From the NCBI GenBank assembly GCA_021770925.1, contig JAETPY010000008.1, forward strand, positions 1 through 44,951: DNA of 44,951 nt, read 5' to 3'. The notes under the pieces were generated by a model that was not told the DNA's origin, did no database searches, and was given only the letters and a program-made list of their open reading frames with translations. Source of the stretch: Erysipelotrichaceae bacterium (lineage in GTDB: Bacteria > Bacillota_I > Bacilli_A > Erysipelotrichales > Coprobacillaceae). Within the stretch, counting starts at the first letter, position 1. The number at the start of each line of letters is the position of its first letter. The position numbers and the translations under genes were made by a program. Of this stretch, positions 38,232 through 44,951 are shown one piece after another.

Positions 38232-38265
38232 CAGTTTTAAACTAATTAAGTTGAAAACTGTTTTT
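38232..38265 (+). terminator. Terminator of the divergent spo0A-like gene
   Basis: CAGTTTT (38232-38238) pairs with AAAACTG (38254-38260), then TTTTT. Confidence 0.75.
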
Positions 38266-38285
38266 AATTATAAATAATACTATAT

Positions 38286-38332
38286 AAAAAAGAGAATAAA
38301 ATCACATAAATGTATTTTTTATTCTCTTTTTT
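38286..38332. terminator. Bidirectional terminator between the two spo0A genes
   Basis: Perfect 16-bp stem (38286-38301 with 38317-38332), 15-base loop, with A6 and T6 at its outer ends. It can stop transcription from both sides. Confidence 0.85.
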
Positions 38333-38348
38333 AGATTCAATTAAATTA

Positions 38349-39164
38349 TTATAAATAACTATGACGACTAGCAGCTTTAGTTTGATGTTCTAAACGCAGT
38401 TTATCAGCAATCATAGCAATAAATTCTGAGTTAGTAGGTTTAGATTTAGTGGCACTAACAGTATATCCAAAAATATCATCGATAGCATCTGTATTGCCAC
38501 GATTCCAAGCAACTTCAATAGCATGTCTAATAGCTCTTTCAACTCTTGAAGCAGTTGTACTATATTGACGGGCTATATCAGGATACAGTACTTTAGTAAC
38601 TTGTCCTAACAATTCAATATTATAGTAAGTTGATAAAATAGCGGTTCTTAGATACATATAACCTTTAATGTGGGCAGGAATACCTACTTCATGTAATATT
38701 TCTGTAATTTCATTTTCTAATTTTATTTTTTTATACTTTTCAGATTCATTTTGAGTCATATCTTTTATATCTTCTAAAGTTATTTTCATTATCGAACTTA
38801 GAGTTGTTGTAAAATAATTAATATCAAAAGGTTGTTTAAAACAATAACTAACATTTAATTTTTCTAAAGTTTCGCAAATTAATGGATTAGTGAAGCTAGT
38901 AATACAAACTACTTTATTGTATGCACGACTATTTACTTCTTTTAATTTATTTAAAACACCAATTCCATCAATATTAGTAAGCATTAAATCAATGATTAGT
39001 AAATCGCAACTGTTTGTTGATAAATAATTTAAGCAGCTAGTAGCATTATCACTAGTACCAATTACTGTAAAATTGGTTGTCTTAATTAAACTTTCTTTAA
39101 TACTATTTAATAAGTCCTTATTTTCTTCTAAAATATACACTGTGTATTTTTTTACGTCTGTCAT
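38349..39164 (-). CDS. spo0A: Stage 0 sporulation response regulator Spo0A
   Basis: Master regulator of sporulation entry. Start at ATG 39164 ([10 protein letters not shown]) with AAAGGGGAA before it; an in-frame start ten residues upstream overlaps that site. 271 aa, normal. The DNA-binding domain is near-canonical: [77 protein letters not shown]. The receiver is less so: acidic pair E13-E14, phosphoacceptor D59 (IIDLML), T89, but the invariant lysine before Pro is Q111 (CFKQPFD), with a lysine one position earlier. A 0A box lies upstream at 39348. The spoIVB gene that usually precedes spo0A is not adjacent. Confidence 0.95.
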   Translation of the reverse strand: MTDVKKYTVYILEENKDLLNSIKESLIKTTNFTVIGTSDNATSCLNYLSTNSCDLLIIDLMLTNIDGIGVLNKLKEVNSRAYNKVVCITSFTNPLICETLEKLNVSYCFKQPFDINYFTTTLSSIMKITLEDIKDMTQNESEKYKKIKLENEITEILHEVGIPAHIKGYMYLRTAILSTYYNIELLGQVTKVLYPDIARQYSTTASRVERAIRHAIEVAWNRGNTDAIDDIFGYTVSATKSKPTNSEFIAMIADKLRLEHQTKAASRHSYL

Positions 39165-39347
39165 CTTTGTATTCCCCTTTCGTTTTAGTGACAAAATTTA
39201 TTATATTTATACAGTAACAAAGATAAAAGGCTTTATTTATAGAAAATTTGAGATTTAGAAAAGTAATGAACAAAGTTTTTAAAATCTGTAAAGTTTTCGT
39301 GTTTATTCGAGAAGAATTCACGAATTTTTATAGATTTTCACGAGAGG

Positions 39348-39354
39348 TGTCGAA
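39348..39354 (+). promoter_or_regulatory. 0A box (Spo0A-binding site) upstream of spo0A
   Basis: TGTCGAA matches the core of the Spo0A site and lies about 185 bases before the spo0A start, in its upstream region. I found no other exact copy in the window by eye. Confidence 0.5.
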
Positions 39355-39920
39355 CTTAGTTTTAAATATACAAACTTTATCAGTAAACTCTATAATAATT
39401 ACTCATAAAAATAATTTATAAAGAATTTTTATTTTTTAAAAATTATAAATAACAACTTTCTCTTATATAATTTTAAATATGTGCCAGTTATCAATAAGAC
39501 GTTATATATGAATTAAAATTAATGATTGTATTATATGGTTATAAAATTTTAATTTAATGAAAGCAGATAATCAGATATAAATTAAAAAATTAGTCAACAA
39601 AATTCCATGATTATTTTATAATTTTGTTTTTGGTGAAGTATTTAATTATTAAGAAATTATTTATCAAAATAAATACATATTCGAATACAAAATATAATTA
39701 TTTCAATTAGTATAAATAGTAGCACCCGCTTTCAGTAAATATTATAACCTAAAATTTTATTAAGGTAAATCATATAGACATATTCACAAATATTTGTTAA
39801 AAAGGTAATTAAGAGTTACTTATAATACTTTGTGTAAAAATATATAATTTTATATGCATATACAATATTGTATTTTTAGTAATATATAATATTTATAAAA
39901 GCTGGTATAATTTATATGAT

Positions 39921-39954
39921 AAATATTAATAATTCTTATAAATTATTAATATTT
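39921..39954. repeat. AT-only inverted repeat upstream of the first LCP gene
   Basis: Perfect 14-base arms (39921-39934 and 39941-39954) around CTTATA, 10 bases after the -10 TATAAT, so at the 5' end of the transcript. Possible operator or mRNA 5' hairpin. Confidence 0.5.
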
Positions 39955-40029
39955 ATTCTAAATTCGCCATAAATTTGTATTATAAAAAATAATATGTTAT
40001 TATTTAAAAAAGAGGCAATAGGAGGTAAC

Positions 40030-41526
40030 ATGAAAGAAAATAAGTTTATTAAATTTATTACTTCTAAATATTTGATTTTAACTGTACAATTAATTGCAAC
40101 TGCATTGTTTATATATTTTATATTTAAATTAGATCTTGTGCCTATAAAATACTTGGCTCCAGTTACAATTATACCATGCTTATTAATTATAATTTTTTTC
40201 TTAATTATGTTAAGTGGTCAAAAAAAACAAAAACAAGGATTACATAGTAAAAGATCAATAATAACAAAACTTATTAGTTTGTTAATGAGTATTCTATTAA
40301 TGATAGGTACAACATATGCAATTCGCAGTAATGATTTTTTAGATAATGTATCTGATGCTAAGACACAAAAATATTTGATTTCTGTAATTACGATGAAAAA
40401 AAATGAAGCAACTAAATTGAGTCAGCTTGATGGAAAAAAATTTGGTGTTTCATATCAACATGATTCAATTACAATAGCTAAAGGTATTTCAGATATGGAA
40501 GAAGAGATTGGTGAACAGGAATTTACTAAATATGAAGACTATTCGAGTCTTGCTGATGCATTATATAATGATGAGGTAGATGCTATAATTGTTGGTCAAG
40601 AATATAAATCAATGTTAGAAGCTAATCATGAAAGTTTTGATGATGATACTAAGATTATAAAATCTTATGAATATGATGCTAAATTAAGTGTAACAACAAA
40701 ACAAACTAATGTAACAGAAAATCCGTTTACAATATATGTAACTGGAATAGATACATATGGAAGTGTTAATACTGTGGCACGAAGTGATGTTAATTTAATT
40801 GTAACGGTTAATCCTAAATCAAAACAAATTTTGATGACTAGTATTCCTCGTGATTGTGAGATAGAATTAAATAAAAATGGTAAAATGGATAAATTAACAC
40901 ATACAGGAATTTACGGTACTAGTGAAACAATTAGCACGATTGAAAATTTCCTGGATGTTCAAATAAACTATTTTGCTAGAACAAATTTTAGTGGAATGAC
41001 AAATATTGTTGATGCTTTGGGAGGAATCACAGTAGAATCAGATTATAAATTTAAGACTTTACATGGTAATTATCAGATTGAAAAAGGAATAAACGAGATG
41101 AATGGGGATAAAGCGTTATGCTTTGTACGAGAAAGATATTCATTGCCAAATGGAGATTTTGACCGTGGTAGAAATCAACAAAAAGTACTAAAAGCAATGC
41201 TTGATAAAGCAATGTCACCTAAAATTATTACTAATTTCAATAATATTTTAAATGCAATTGAAGGAAGTTTTGAAACCGATATGTCAAGTAAAGAAATAAA
41301 ATCTTTACTTAATATGCAATTAAATGATATGGCTGACTGGTCAGTTTATAATGTTCAGGTTCAAGGAACAGGATATAAGACTTCAAAAACTTTTTCAATG
41401 CGCGGAACTGAAGTGTATGTTATGAAACCAGATATTAAACAAGTTAAGAAAATCAAAAAAATTATTGATACGGTAGAACAAGGCGGAAGAATTAACGAGG
41501 ATGATTTAGAGGGACTAGAAGAATAG
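40030..41526 (+). CDS. LytR-CpsA-Psr (LCP) family protein, copy 1
   Basis: LCP enzymes transfer polyprenyl-linked glycopolymers to peptidoglycan. ATG 40030 chosen because AGGAGGT precedes it; the longer form from 39994 has none. 498 aa. Seen: three N-terminal membrane segments (about 8-28, 38-58, 78-97), an extracytoplasmic solute-binding-like domain (about 110-220, with LDGKKFGVSYQ and DALYNDEVDAIIVGQ), and the LCP catalytic domain (about 230-450) with TGIDTYG, RSDVNLIVT, SIPRDCEIEL, FSGMTNIVDALGGI and FVRERYSLPNGDFDRGRNQQ. The usual Thr/Ser after PRD is Cys. Tandem paralogue follows. Confidence 0.93.
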   Translation: MKENKFIKFITSKYLILTVQLIATALFIYFIFKLDLVPIKYLAPVTIIPCLLIIIFFLIMLSGQKKQKQGLHSKRSIITKLISLLMSILLMIGTTYAIRSNDFLDNVSDAKTQKYLISVITMKKNEATKLSQLDGKKFGVSYQHDSITIAKGISDMEEEIGEQEFTKYEDYSSLADALYNDEVDAIIVGQEYKSMLEANHESFDDDTKIIKSYEYDAKLSVTTKQTNVTENPFTIYVTGIDTYGSVNTVARSDVNLIVTVNPKSKQILMTSIPRDCEIELNKNGKMDKLTHTGIYGTSETISTIENFLDVQINYFARTNFSGMTNIVDALGGITVESDYKFKTLHGNYQIEKGINEMNGDKALCFVRERYSLPNGDFDRGRNQQKVLKAMLDKAMSPKIITNFNNILNAIEGSFETDMSSKEIKSLLNMQLNDMADWSVYNVQVQGTGYKTSKTFSMRGTEVYVMKPDIKQVKKIKKIIDTVEQGGRINEDDLEGLEE

Positions 41527-41529
41527 AAG

Positions 41530-41553
41530 AGAGCTTCACAAAGAAGCTCTTTA
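41530..41553 (+). terminator. Terminator after LCP copy 1
   Basis: AGAGCTTC (41530-41537), loop ACAAA, GAAGCTCT (41543-41550), then TT and an AT tract. Confidence 0.7.
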
Positions 41554-41613
41554 TATATATAGACTAAATTTCTCTTTGATATGACATATTAGTGTGTTAA
41601 GATAGGAGTGTTT

Positions 41614-43134
41614 ATGGGGGGAATAATTGTGAGAAAAAAAAAGAAAAAAAGTTTATTTTCTAAACTTACTTCTAAAGGGATAATTTTATCAGTTCAATTG
41701 ATTACATCATTGGTATTTTTAGGATATATGTATATACTTAAAATAATTCCAGTAAAATATTATTTTGTAATCGTGATAATATTATTTCTGTTACTTTTAG
41801 CTGAAATGATTTGGATAACTTCTGGAGCTAGAAAAAAACGTCGAACAGGAGCATGTTCTAGGATATTTTTTAGCAAATTATCAAGTTTATTATTGTCAAT
41901 TATGCTTATTGTAGGAAGTGTATATGCATCGATTGGAAATAATTTTATTAGTAATATTACTAGTGCACTTATGCAAACCAGAGTTATTGCAGTTTATGCA
42001 ATGAAAAATGGTGAGATAAAAAATATAGAAGATTTAAAAGGTAAAACAATTGGTGTTGAAAATAAGAAAAGTGTTTCAGAAATTACTGATGCTCTTGCTG
42101 AAATTCAAGATAAAATTGATAAAGCACCAGAAAAGGAAAATTTTGATGATTACGCAGAATTAGCAGATGCTTTATATGAAGGAAAGGTTGATTGTATCGT
42201 TGCCGATCAATCATATTTAGGAGTATTAGAAACAAATCATGAAAGCTTTACAGATGAGACTAGAGTAGTTTATAAAATGGAAGTACAAGAAAAGTTAGAA
42301 GCTGTTACATCAAAAACAGACGTGACTGAAAATCCTTTTATTATATATTTAACAGGAATAGATACATATGGATCTGTTTCGACCATATCTAGAGCAGATG
42401 TTAATTTAGTTGTTTGTGTCAATCCGATAGAAAAACAGGTATTGATGGTTAGTGTACCTCGTGATACTCAAGTTAATTTAAATAAAAATGGAAAAATGGA
42501 TAAAATTACGCATTCGGCGATGTATGGAATTAATGAGACAATTTTAACATTAGAGGATTTTTTAGATTTGAAAGTTAATTACTACGCTAAAACAAATTTT
42601 AGTGGAATAACTAATATTATAGATGCTTTGGGAGGCATTGAGGTAGAGTCACCATATGCTTTTACTACATTACATGGTAATTATAAAATAAATAAAGGGA
42701 TAAATGAAATGGACGGTGATAAAGCATTATGTTTTGTAAGGGAACGTTATGCTTTGCCTAGTGGTGATTTTGATCGAGGAAAGAATCAACAAAGATTACT
42801 GATGGCAATGTTAAAAAAGGCAATATCACCAAAGATTATTACTAACTATAATAATATTTTAGCAGCTGTTGAGGGAAGCTTTGAAACAGATATGACAAGT
42901 GATGATATTAAATCGCTAATAAATATGCAATTAGATGATATGGCAAATTGGGATGTTTTTAATGTTCAGGTAACAGGAGAGGGCGAGATATCGTATGATA
43001 CATACTCACAAAAAGGAAAGAAAACTTATATTACTGTTCCCGATAAAAAGAATTTAAATAAAATAATAAAAGTAATAGATAAAATAGAATCAGGTAAAAA
43101 ACTTAAAAAAAGTGATGTTAATGGATTGAACTAG
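41614..43134 (+). CDS. LytR-CpsA-Psr (LCP) family protein, copy 2
   Basis: 506 aa from ATG 41614 (AGGAG five bases before). A GTG at 41629 with GGGGGG ahead matches better the N-terminus of copy 1 and is a credible alternative. Same architecture as copy 1: three N-terminal membrane helices, a solute-binding-like domain (LKGKTIGVEN, DALYEGKVDCIVADQ) and an LCP domain (TGIDTYG, RADVNLVVC, SVPRDTQVNL, FSGITNIIDALGGI, FVRERYALPSGDFDRGKNQQ). The catalytic set is complete, including the usual PRDT. Close similarity over the full length indicates tandem duplication. Stop lies in its terminator. Confidence 0.93.
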   Translation: MGGIIVRKKKKKSLFSKLTSKGIILSVQLITSLVFLGYMYILKIIPVKYYFVIVIILFLLLLAEMIWITSGARKKRRTGACSRIFFSKLSSLLLSIMLIVGSVYASIGNNFISNITSALMQTRVIAVYAMKNGEIKNIEDLKGKTIGVENKKSVSEITDALAEIQDKIDKAPEKENFDDYAELADALYEGKVDCIVADQSYLGVLETNHESFTDETRVVYKMEVQEKLEAVTSKTDVTENPFIIYLTGIDTYGSVSTISRADVNLVVCVNPIEKQVLMVSVPRDTQVNLNKNGKMDKITHSAMYGINETILTLEDFLDLKVNYYAKTNFSGITNIIDALGGIEVESPYAFTTLHGNYKINKGINEMDGDKALCFVRERYALPSGDFDRGKNQQRLLMAMLKKAISPKIITNYNNILAAVEGSFETDMTSDDIKSLINMQLDDMANWDVFNVQVTGEGEISYDTYSQKGKKTYITVPDKKNLNKIIKVIDKIESGKKLKKSDVNGLN

Positions 43135-43157
43135 TCGACTATAAAAAGTCGACTTTT
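43133..43157 (+). terminator. Terminator overlapping the LCP copy 2 stop codon
   Basis: AGTCGACT (43133-43140), loop ATAAAA, AGTCGACT (43147-43154), then TTT. The arm starts within the stop TAG. Confidence 0.8.
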
Positions 43158-43217
43158 AATCAAATTTAAGGAAAATTAAGAATAAATATAGTTTTTATTA
43201 TTAATTAGTTTAATTAA

Positions 43218-43245
43218 TTGCTTCAATTGTTTTTTGTGTTATAAT
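43218..43245 (+). promoter_or_regulatory. Promoter of the L,D-transpeptidase gene
   Basis: TTGCTT (43218-43223), 16-base spacer, TATAAT (43240-43245) with extended TGT. Confidence 0.75.
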
Positions 43246-43308
43246 GGTCGTAAATTAAATATGGGATGAAGTAAGTATATATAAAGAGGAGTATATTATT
43301 CTAATACT

Positions 43309-44811
43309 ATGAAAAGAAAAAGAAGAAGAGTAAGAAAAAGAATAAAAGTTATAGGAGCTGTTTTATTGGGATATATTTTATTATATTTTGGTACGTCAAT
43401 ATATTATCAAAATAAATGGTACCCTAATACAGCTATAAATAGTATAGATATTTCTAATGAAACTTATGAAGAATCAAAAAAAACATTTGAAGAAGCCATC
43501 AACAATTATTCTTTAGAGATTATTGGTAAAGATGGGGTATCATTTAAAATAAATGGTAATGACATTGATTTGTCAGTTTCATATGAAAATGAACTAAGAA
43601 AGAATTTTACAGATCATAAAGATGATAGAAGTATTTTTGGTATATTTTCAAGTCATGATCATGATATTGATTTAAAAGTATCATATGATAAATCTAAATT
43701 AGAGCAAATAATTAATACATCTATATTAGTTGCTGGAAATGAATCATATCAAATAAAAAAATCCATAAAACCACATGTTGAATATGATGAAGAAACAAAA
43801 AGTGGTAAAATAATTGAAGGAGTAGATGGAAATGAATTAAATGCAGAAAAATTTAATTCATTAATAAAAAAATCAATCAATAAAATTATTCCTAAAATTG
43901 ATTTGAATGATGAAGAAAGTTATCCTAATATTTATATAACTGCATCAAATAGTATTGATGAAAAAGATTTAAAAAAACAGCTTCAAACATATAACAATTA
44001 TTTATTAAACTGGATTACTTGGGATATGGGAGAAGGTGTTAAAGAAACAATAACGCCTGATGACATAAAAGACTGGATTACTATAGATGATGAAGGTAAA
44101 GTTGTTTTTGATAAAAAAAGTATGAGTGAATGGATTGAAGACTTTTGTTTAAAATATAAAACAGTTGGAAAAAAACGTAATTTTACAACTCATTCTGGGC
44201 AAGTTATTGAATTATCTGGTGGTGACTATGGTTGGCGGTTAGATTATGATAAAATTGTTGAGCAGGTTTATGAAGAAATTACTAAAGAAACAAATACTAA
44301 ATTGATAGATGCCTATATCAAAAATAATAGTAAAGAAAATATAAAATCACTAACAACGGAATTAGAACCAATTTACAGTAATAAAGGCTATAAAAAAGAT
44401 TATAAAAATTTTGAAAATGATTGGGACACTCAAAATTATAGTGAAGTTGATTTAACAGAACAAAAAGTTTATGTGTATAGAGATGGGCAGCTCGTTCATT
44501 CATGCATTTGTGTAACAGGTAAACCACCAACAGAAGACCGAATTACACGTACTGGAGTCTGGTATGTTAAAGAAAAAATGTCAGAAAAATTACTGGTTGG
44601 TGAAGACTATCAAACCCCTTCAAAATTTTGGGTACGAATTATGTGGACTGGAACAGGATATCATTATCTTGAACGGAGTGATTGGGCAAACTGGTCACCA
44701 ACTTTATATCTAACAAAAGGATCCCATGGATGTATAAATTTACAATATGAGGATGCAAAAAAGGTATATGAATTAGTTAGAACCGGTGATCCCGTATTTA
44801 TTCATTATTAA
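43309..44811 (+). CDS. L,D-transpeptidase (YkuD) with peptidoglycan-binding-4 domains
   Basis: Makes 3-3 peptidoglycan cross-links or attaches proteins using a catalytic cysteine, insensitive to most penicillins. 500 aa. Seen: basic N-terminus then one membrane helix (about 10-30); two PG-binding-4-like repeats (about 40-330); YkuD domain (about 375-500) starting at VDLTEQKVYVYRDGQ and ending in the active site SHGCINLQYEDA (His and Cys present) near residue 475-486. GAGGAG lies 17 bases before the ATG, with a short AGTAT/ATACT pair between. Own promoter at 43218. Forms a wall-assembly block with the two LCP genes. Confidence 0.95.
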   Translation: MKRKRRRVRKRIKVIGAVLLGYILLYFGTSIYYQNKWYPNTAINSIDISNETYEESKKTFEEAINNYSLEIIGKDGVSFKINGNDIDLSVSYENELRKNFTDHKDDRSIFGIFSSHDHDIDLKVSYDKSKLEQIINTSILVAGNESYQIKKSIKPHVEYDEETKSGKIIEGVDGNELNAEKFNSLIKKSINKIIPKIDLNDEESYPNIYITASNSIDEKDLKKQLQTYNNYLLNWITWDMGEGVKETITPDDIKDWITIDDEGKVVFDKKSMSEWIEDFCLKYKTVGKKRNFTTHSGQVIELSGGDYGWRLDYDKIVEQVYEEITKETNTKLIDAYIKNNSKENIKSLTTELEPIYSNKGYKKDYKNFENDWDTQNYSEVDLTEQKVYVYRDGQLVHSCICVTGKPPTEDRITRTGVWYVKEKMSEKLLVGEDYQTPSKFWVRIMWTGTGYHYLERSDWANWSPTLYLTKGSHGCINLQYEDAKKVYELVRTGDPVFIHY

Positions 44812-44877
44812 TAATAAAAAATCCACGTACTGATGCAATGGTATTAAGTTAAGAGAAAACGAAATATCATAGAATTA

Positions 44878-44917
44878 AGAAAAGGTGTTTGTTAAAACTA
44901 AGACAACCACCTTTTCT
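44878..44917 (+). terminator. Hairpin after the L,D-transpeptidase gene
   Basis: AGAAAAGGTG (44878-44887) pairs with CACCTTTTCT (44908-44917), and the stem continues after one mismatch with TTGT/ACAA. The tail is AT-rich rather than a pure T run. It may serve a gene beyond the window as well. Confidence 0.6.
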
Positions 44918-44951
44918 ATTATTTCTAAATCAAAGTTGAAAAATAGTTATT

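Larger units (their letters stand above)
39165..40029. other. Long AT-rich intergenic region between spo0A (-) and LCP gene (+)
   Basis: About 865 bases without a supported gene. Supported content: 0A box at 39348, a possible TTCGTG/CACGAA interrupted repeat around 39296-39323, the LCP extended -10 (TGGTATAAT at 39903-39911) and an AT-only hairpin at 39921-39954. The middle (39365-39890) is almost pure A/T and I see no RNA gene, ORF or repeat family in it. Confidence 0.5.

Noticed and set aside
39118-39321. Minus-strand 67-aa and plus-strand 61-aa ORFs overlapping the spo0A start region
   Set aside because: They overlap the spo0A 5' end in other frames, with no ribosome site or recognisable domain.

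Overview
The window is a chromosomal origin region of a very AT-rich, low-G+C Gram-positive bacterium (Bacillota). The evidence is the order dnaA-dnaN-S4 protein-recF-gyrB-gyrA, followed by SRP RNA-tadA-dnaX-recR and tmk-holB-ricT-yabB-rsmI. There are also a T-box riboswitch, ParB parS sites and Spo0A homologues. A Spo0A with a near-canonical DNA-binding domain implies a spore-forming lineage. A secreted mucin-type GH89 glycosidase suggests a gut anaerobe. The pattern fits the Erysipelotrichia (Coprobacillaceae, e.g. Thomasclavelia/Erysipelatoclostridium), but that placement is inference from protein character and gene order, not a search result.

Layout. 1-5526 (minus): the 5' part of a large secreted multidomain alpha-N-acetylglucosaminidase that runs off the left edge. 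5527-7726: a bipartite oriC, with DnaA boxes on both sides of dnaA. 7727-14733: dnaN, then the S4 protein/recF/gyrB/gyrA operon with 1-nt overlaps. 14945-18427: a solitary Fic protein, serS and a HAD phosphatase. 18709-22841: a LytTR regulator, a DUF3021-type membrane protein and a three-gene ABC-2 exporter, followed by a GNAT acetyltransferase. 23479-30896: SRP RNA, tadA, dnaX, recR, a BofA-like micro-protein, tmk, holB, ricT, a tRNA methyltransferase and rsmI. 31033-35497: a polysaccharide deacetylase, a small alarmone synthetase and T-box-controlled metG. 35649-37106: an ECF S-component divergent from the PLP-homeostasis gene yggS. 37457-39164: two convergent Spo0A paralogues. 40030-44811: two tandem LytR-CpsA-Psr proteins and an L,D-transpeptidase, forming a cell-wall block.

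How it works together. The left half is replication initiation, clamp, clamp loader and topoisomerase genes next to oriC, with ParB sites at 28306, 33207 and a variant at 30928 marking the origin domain for segregation. RicT, Spo0A, the divergent Spo0A paralogue and the alarmone synthetase make this an origin-proximal cluster of developmental and starvation control. Most transcription units end in clear intrinsic terminators, and in four of them the stop codon lies inside the terminator hairpin.

The most unusual features are: (i) a convergent pair of Spo0A-family regulators, one nearly canonical in its DNA-binding domain but lacking the conserved receiver lysine, the other diverged; (ii) two genes (the alarmone synthetase and the divergent Spo0A) whose strong Shine-Dalgarno is far from the start codon but is brought to roughly normal spacing by a perfect 7-bp hairpin; (iii) a GH89 gene in the place next to dnaA usually held by rpmH-rnpA. 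No tRNA, rRNA, CRISPR array, transposase or prophage gene was seen.
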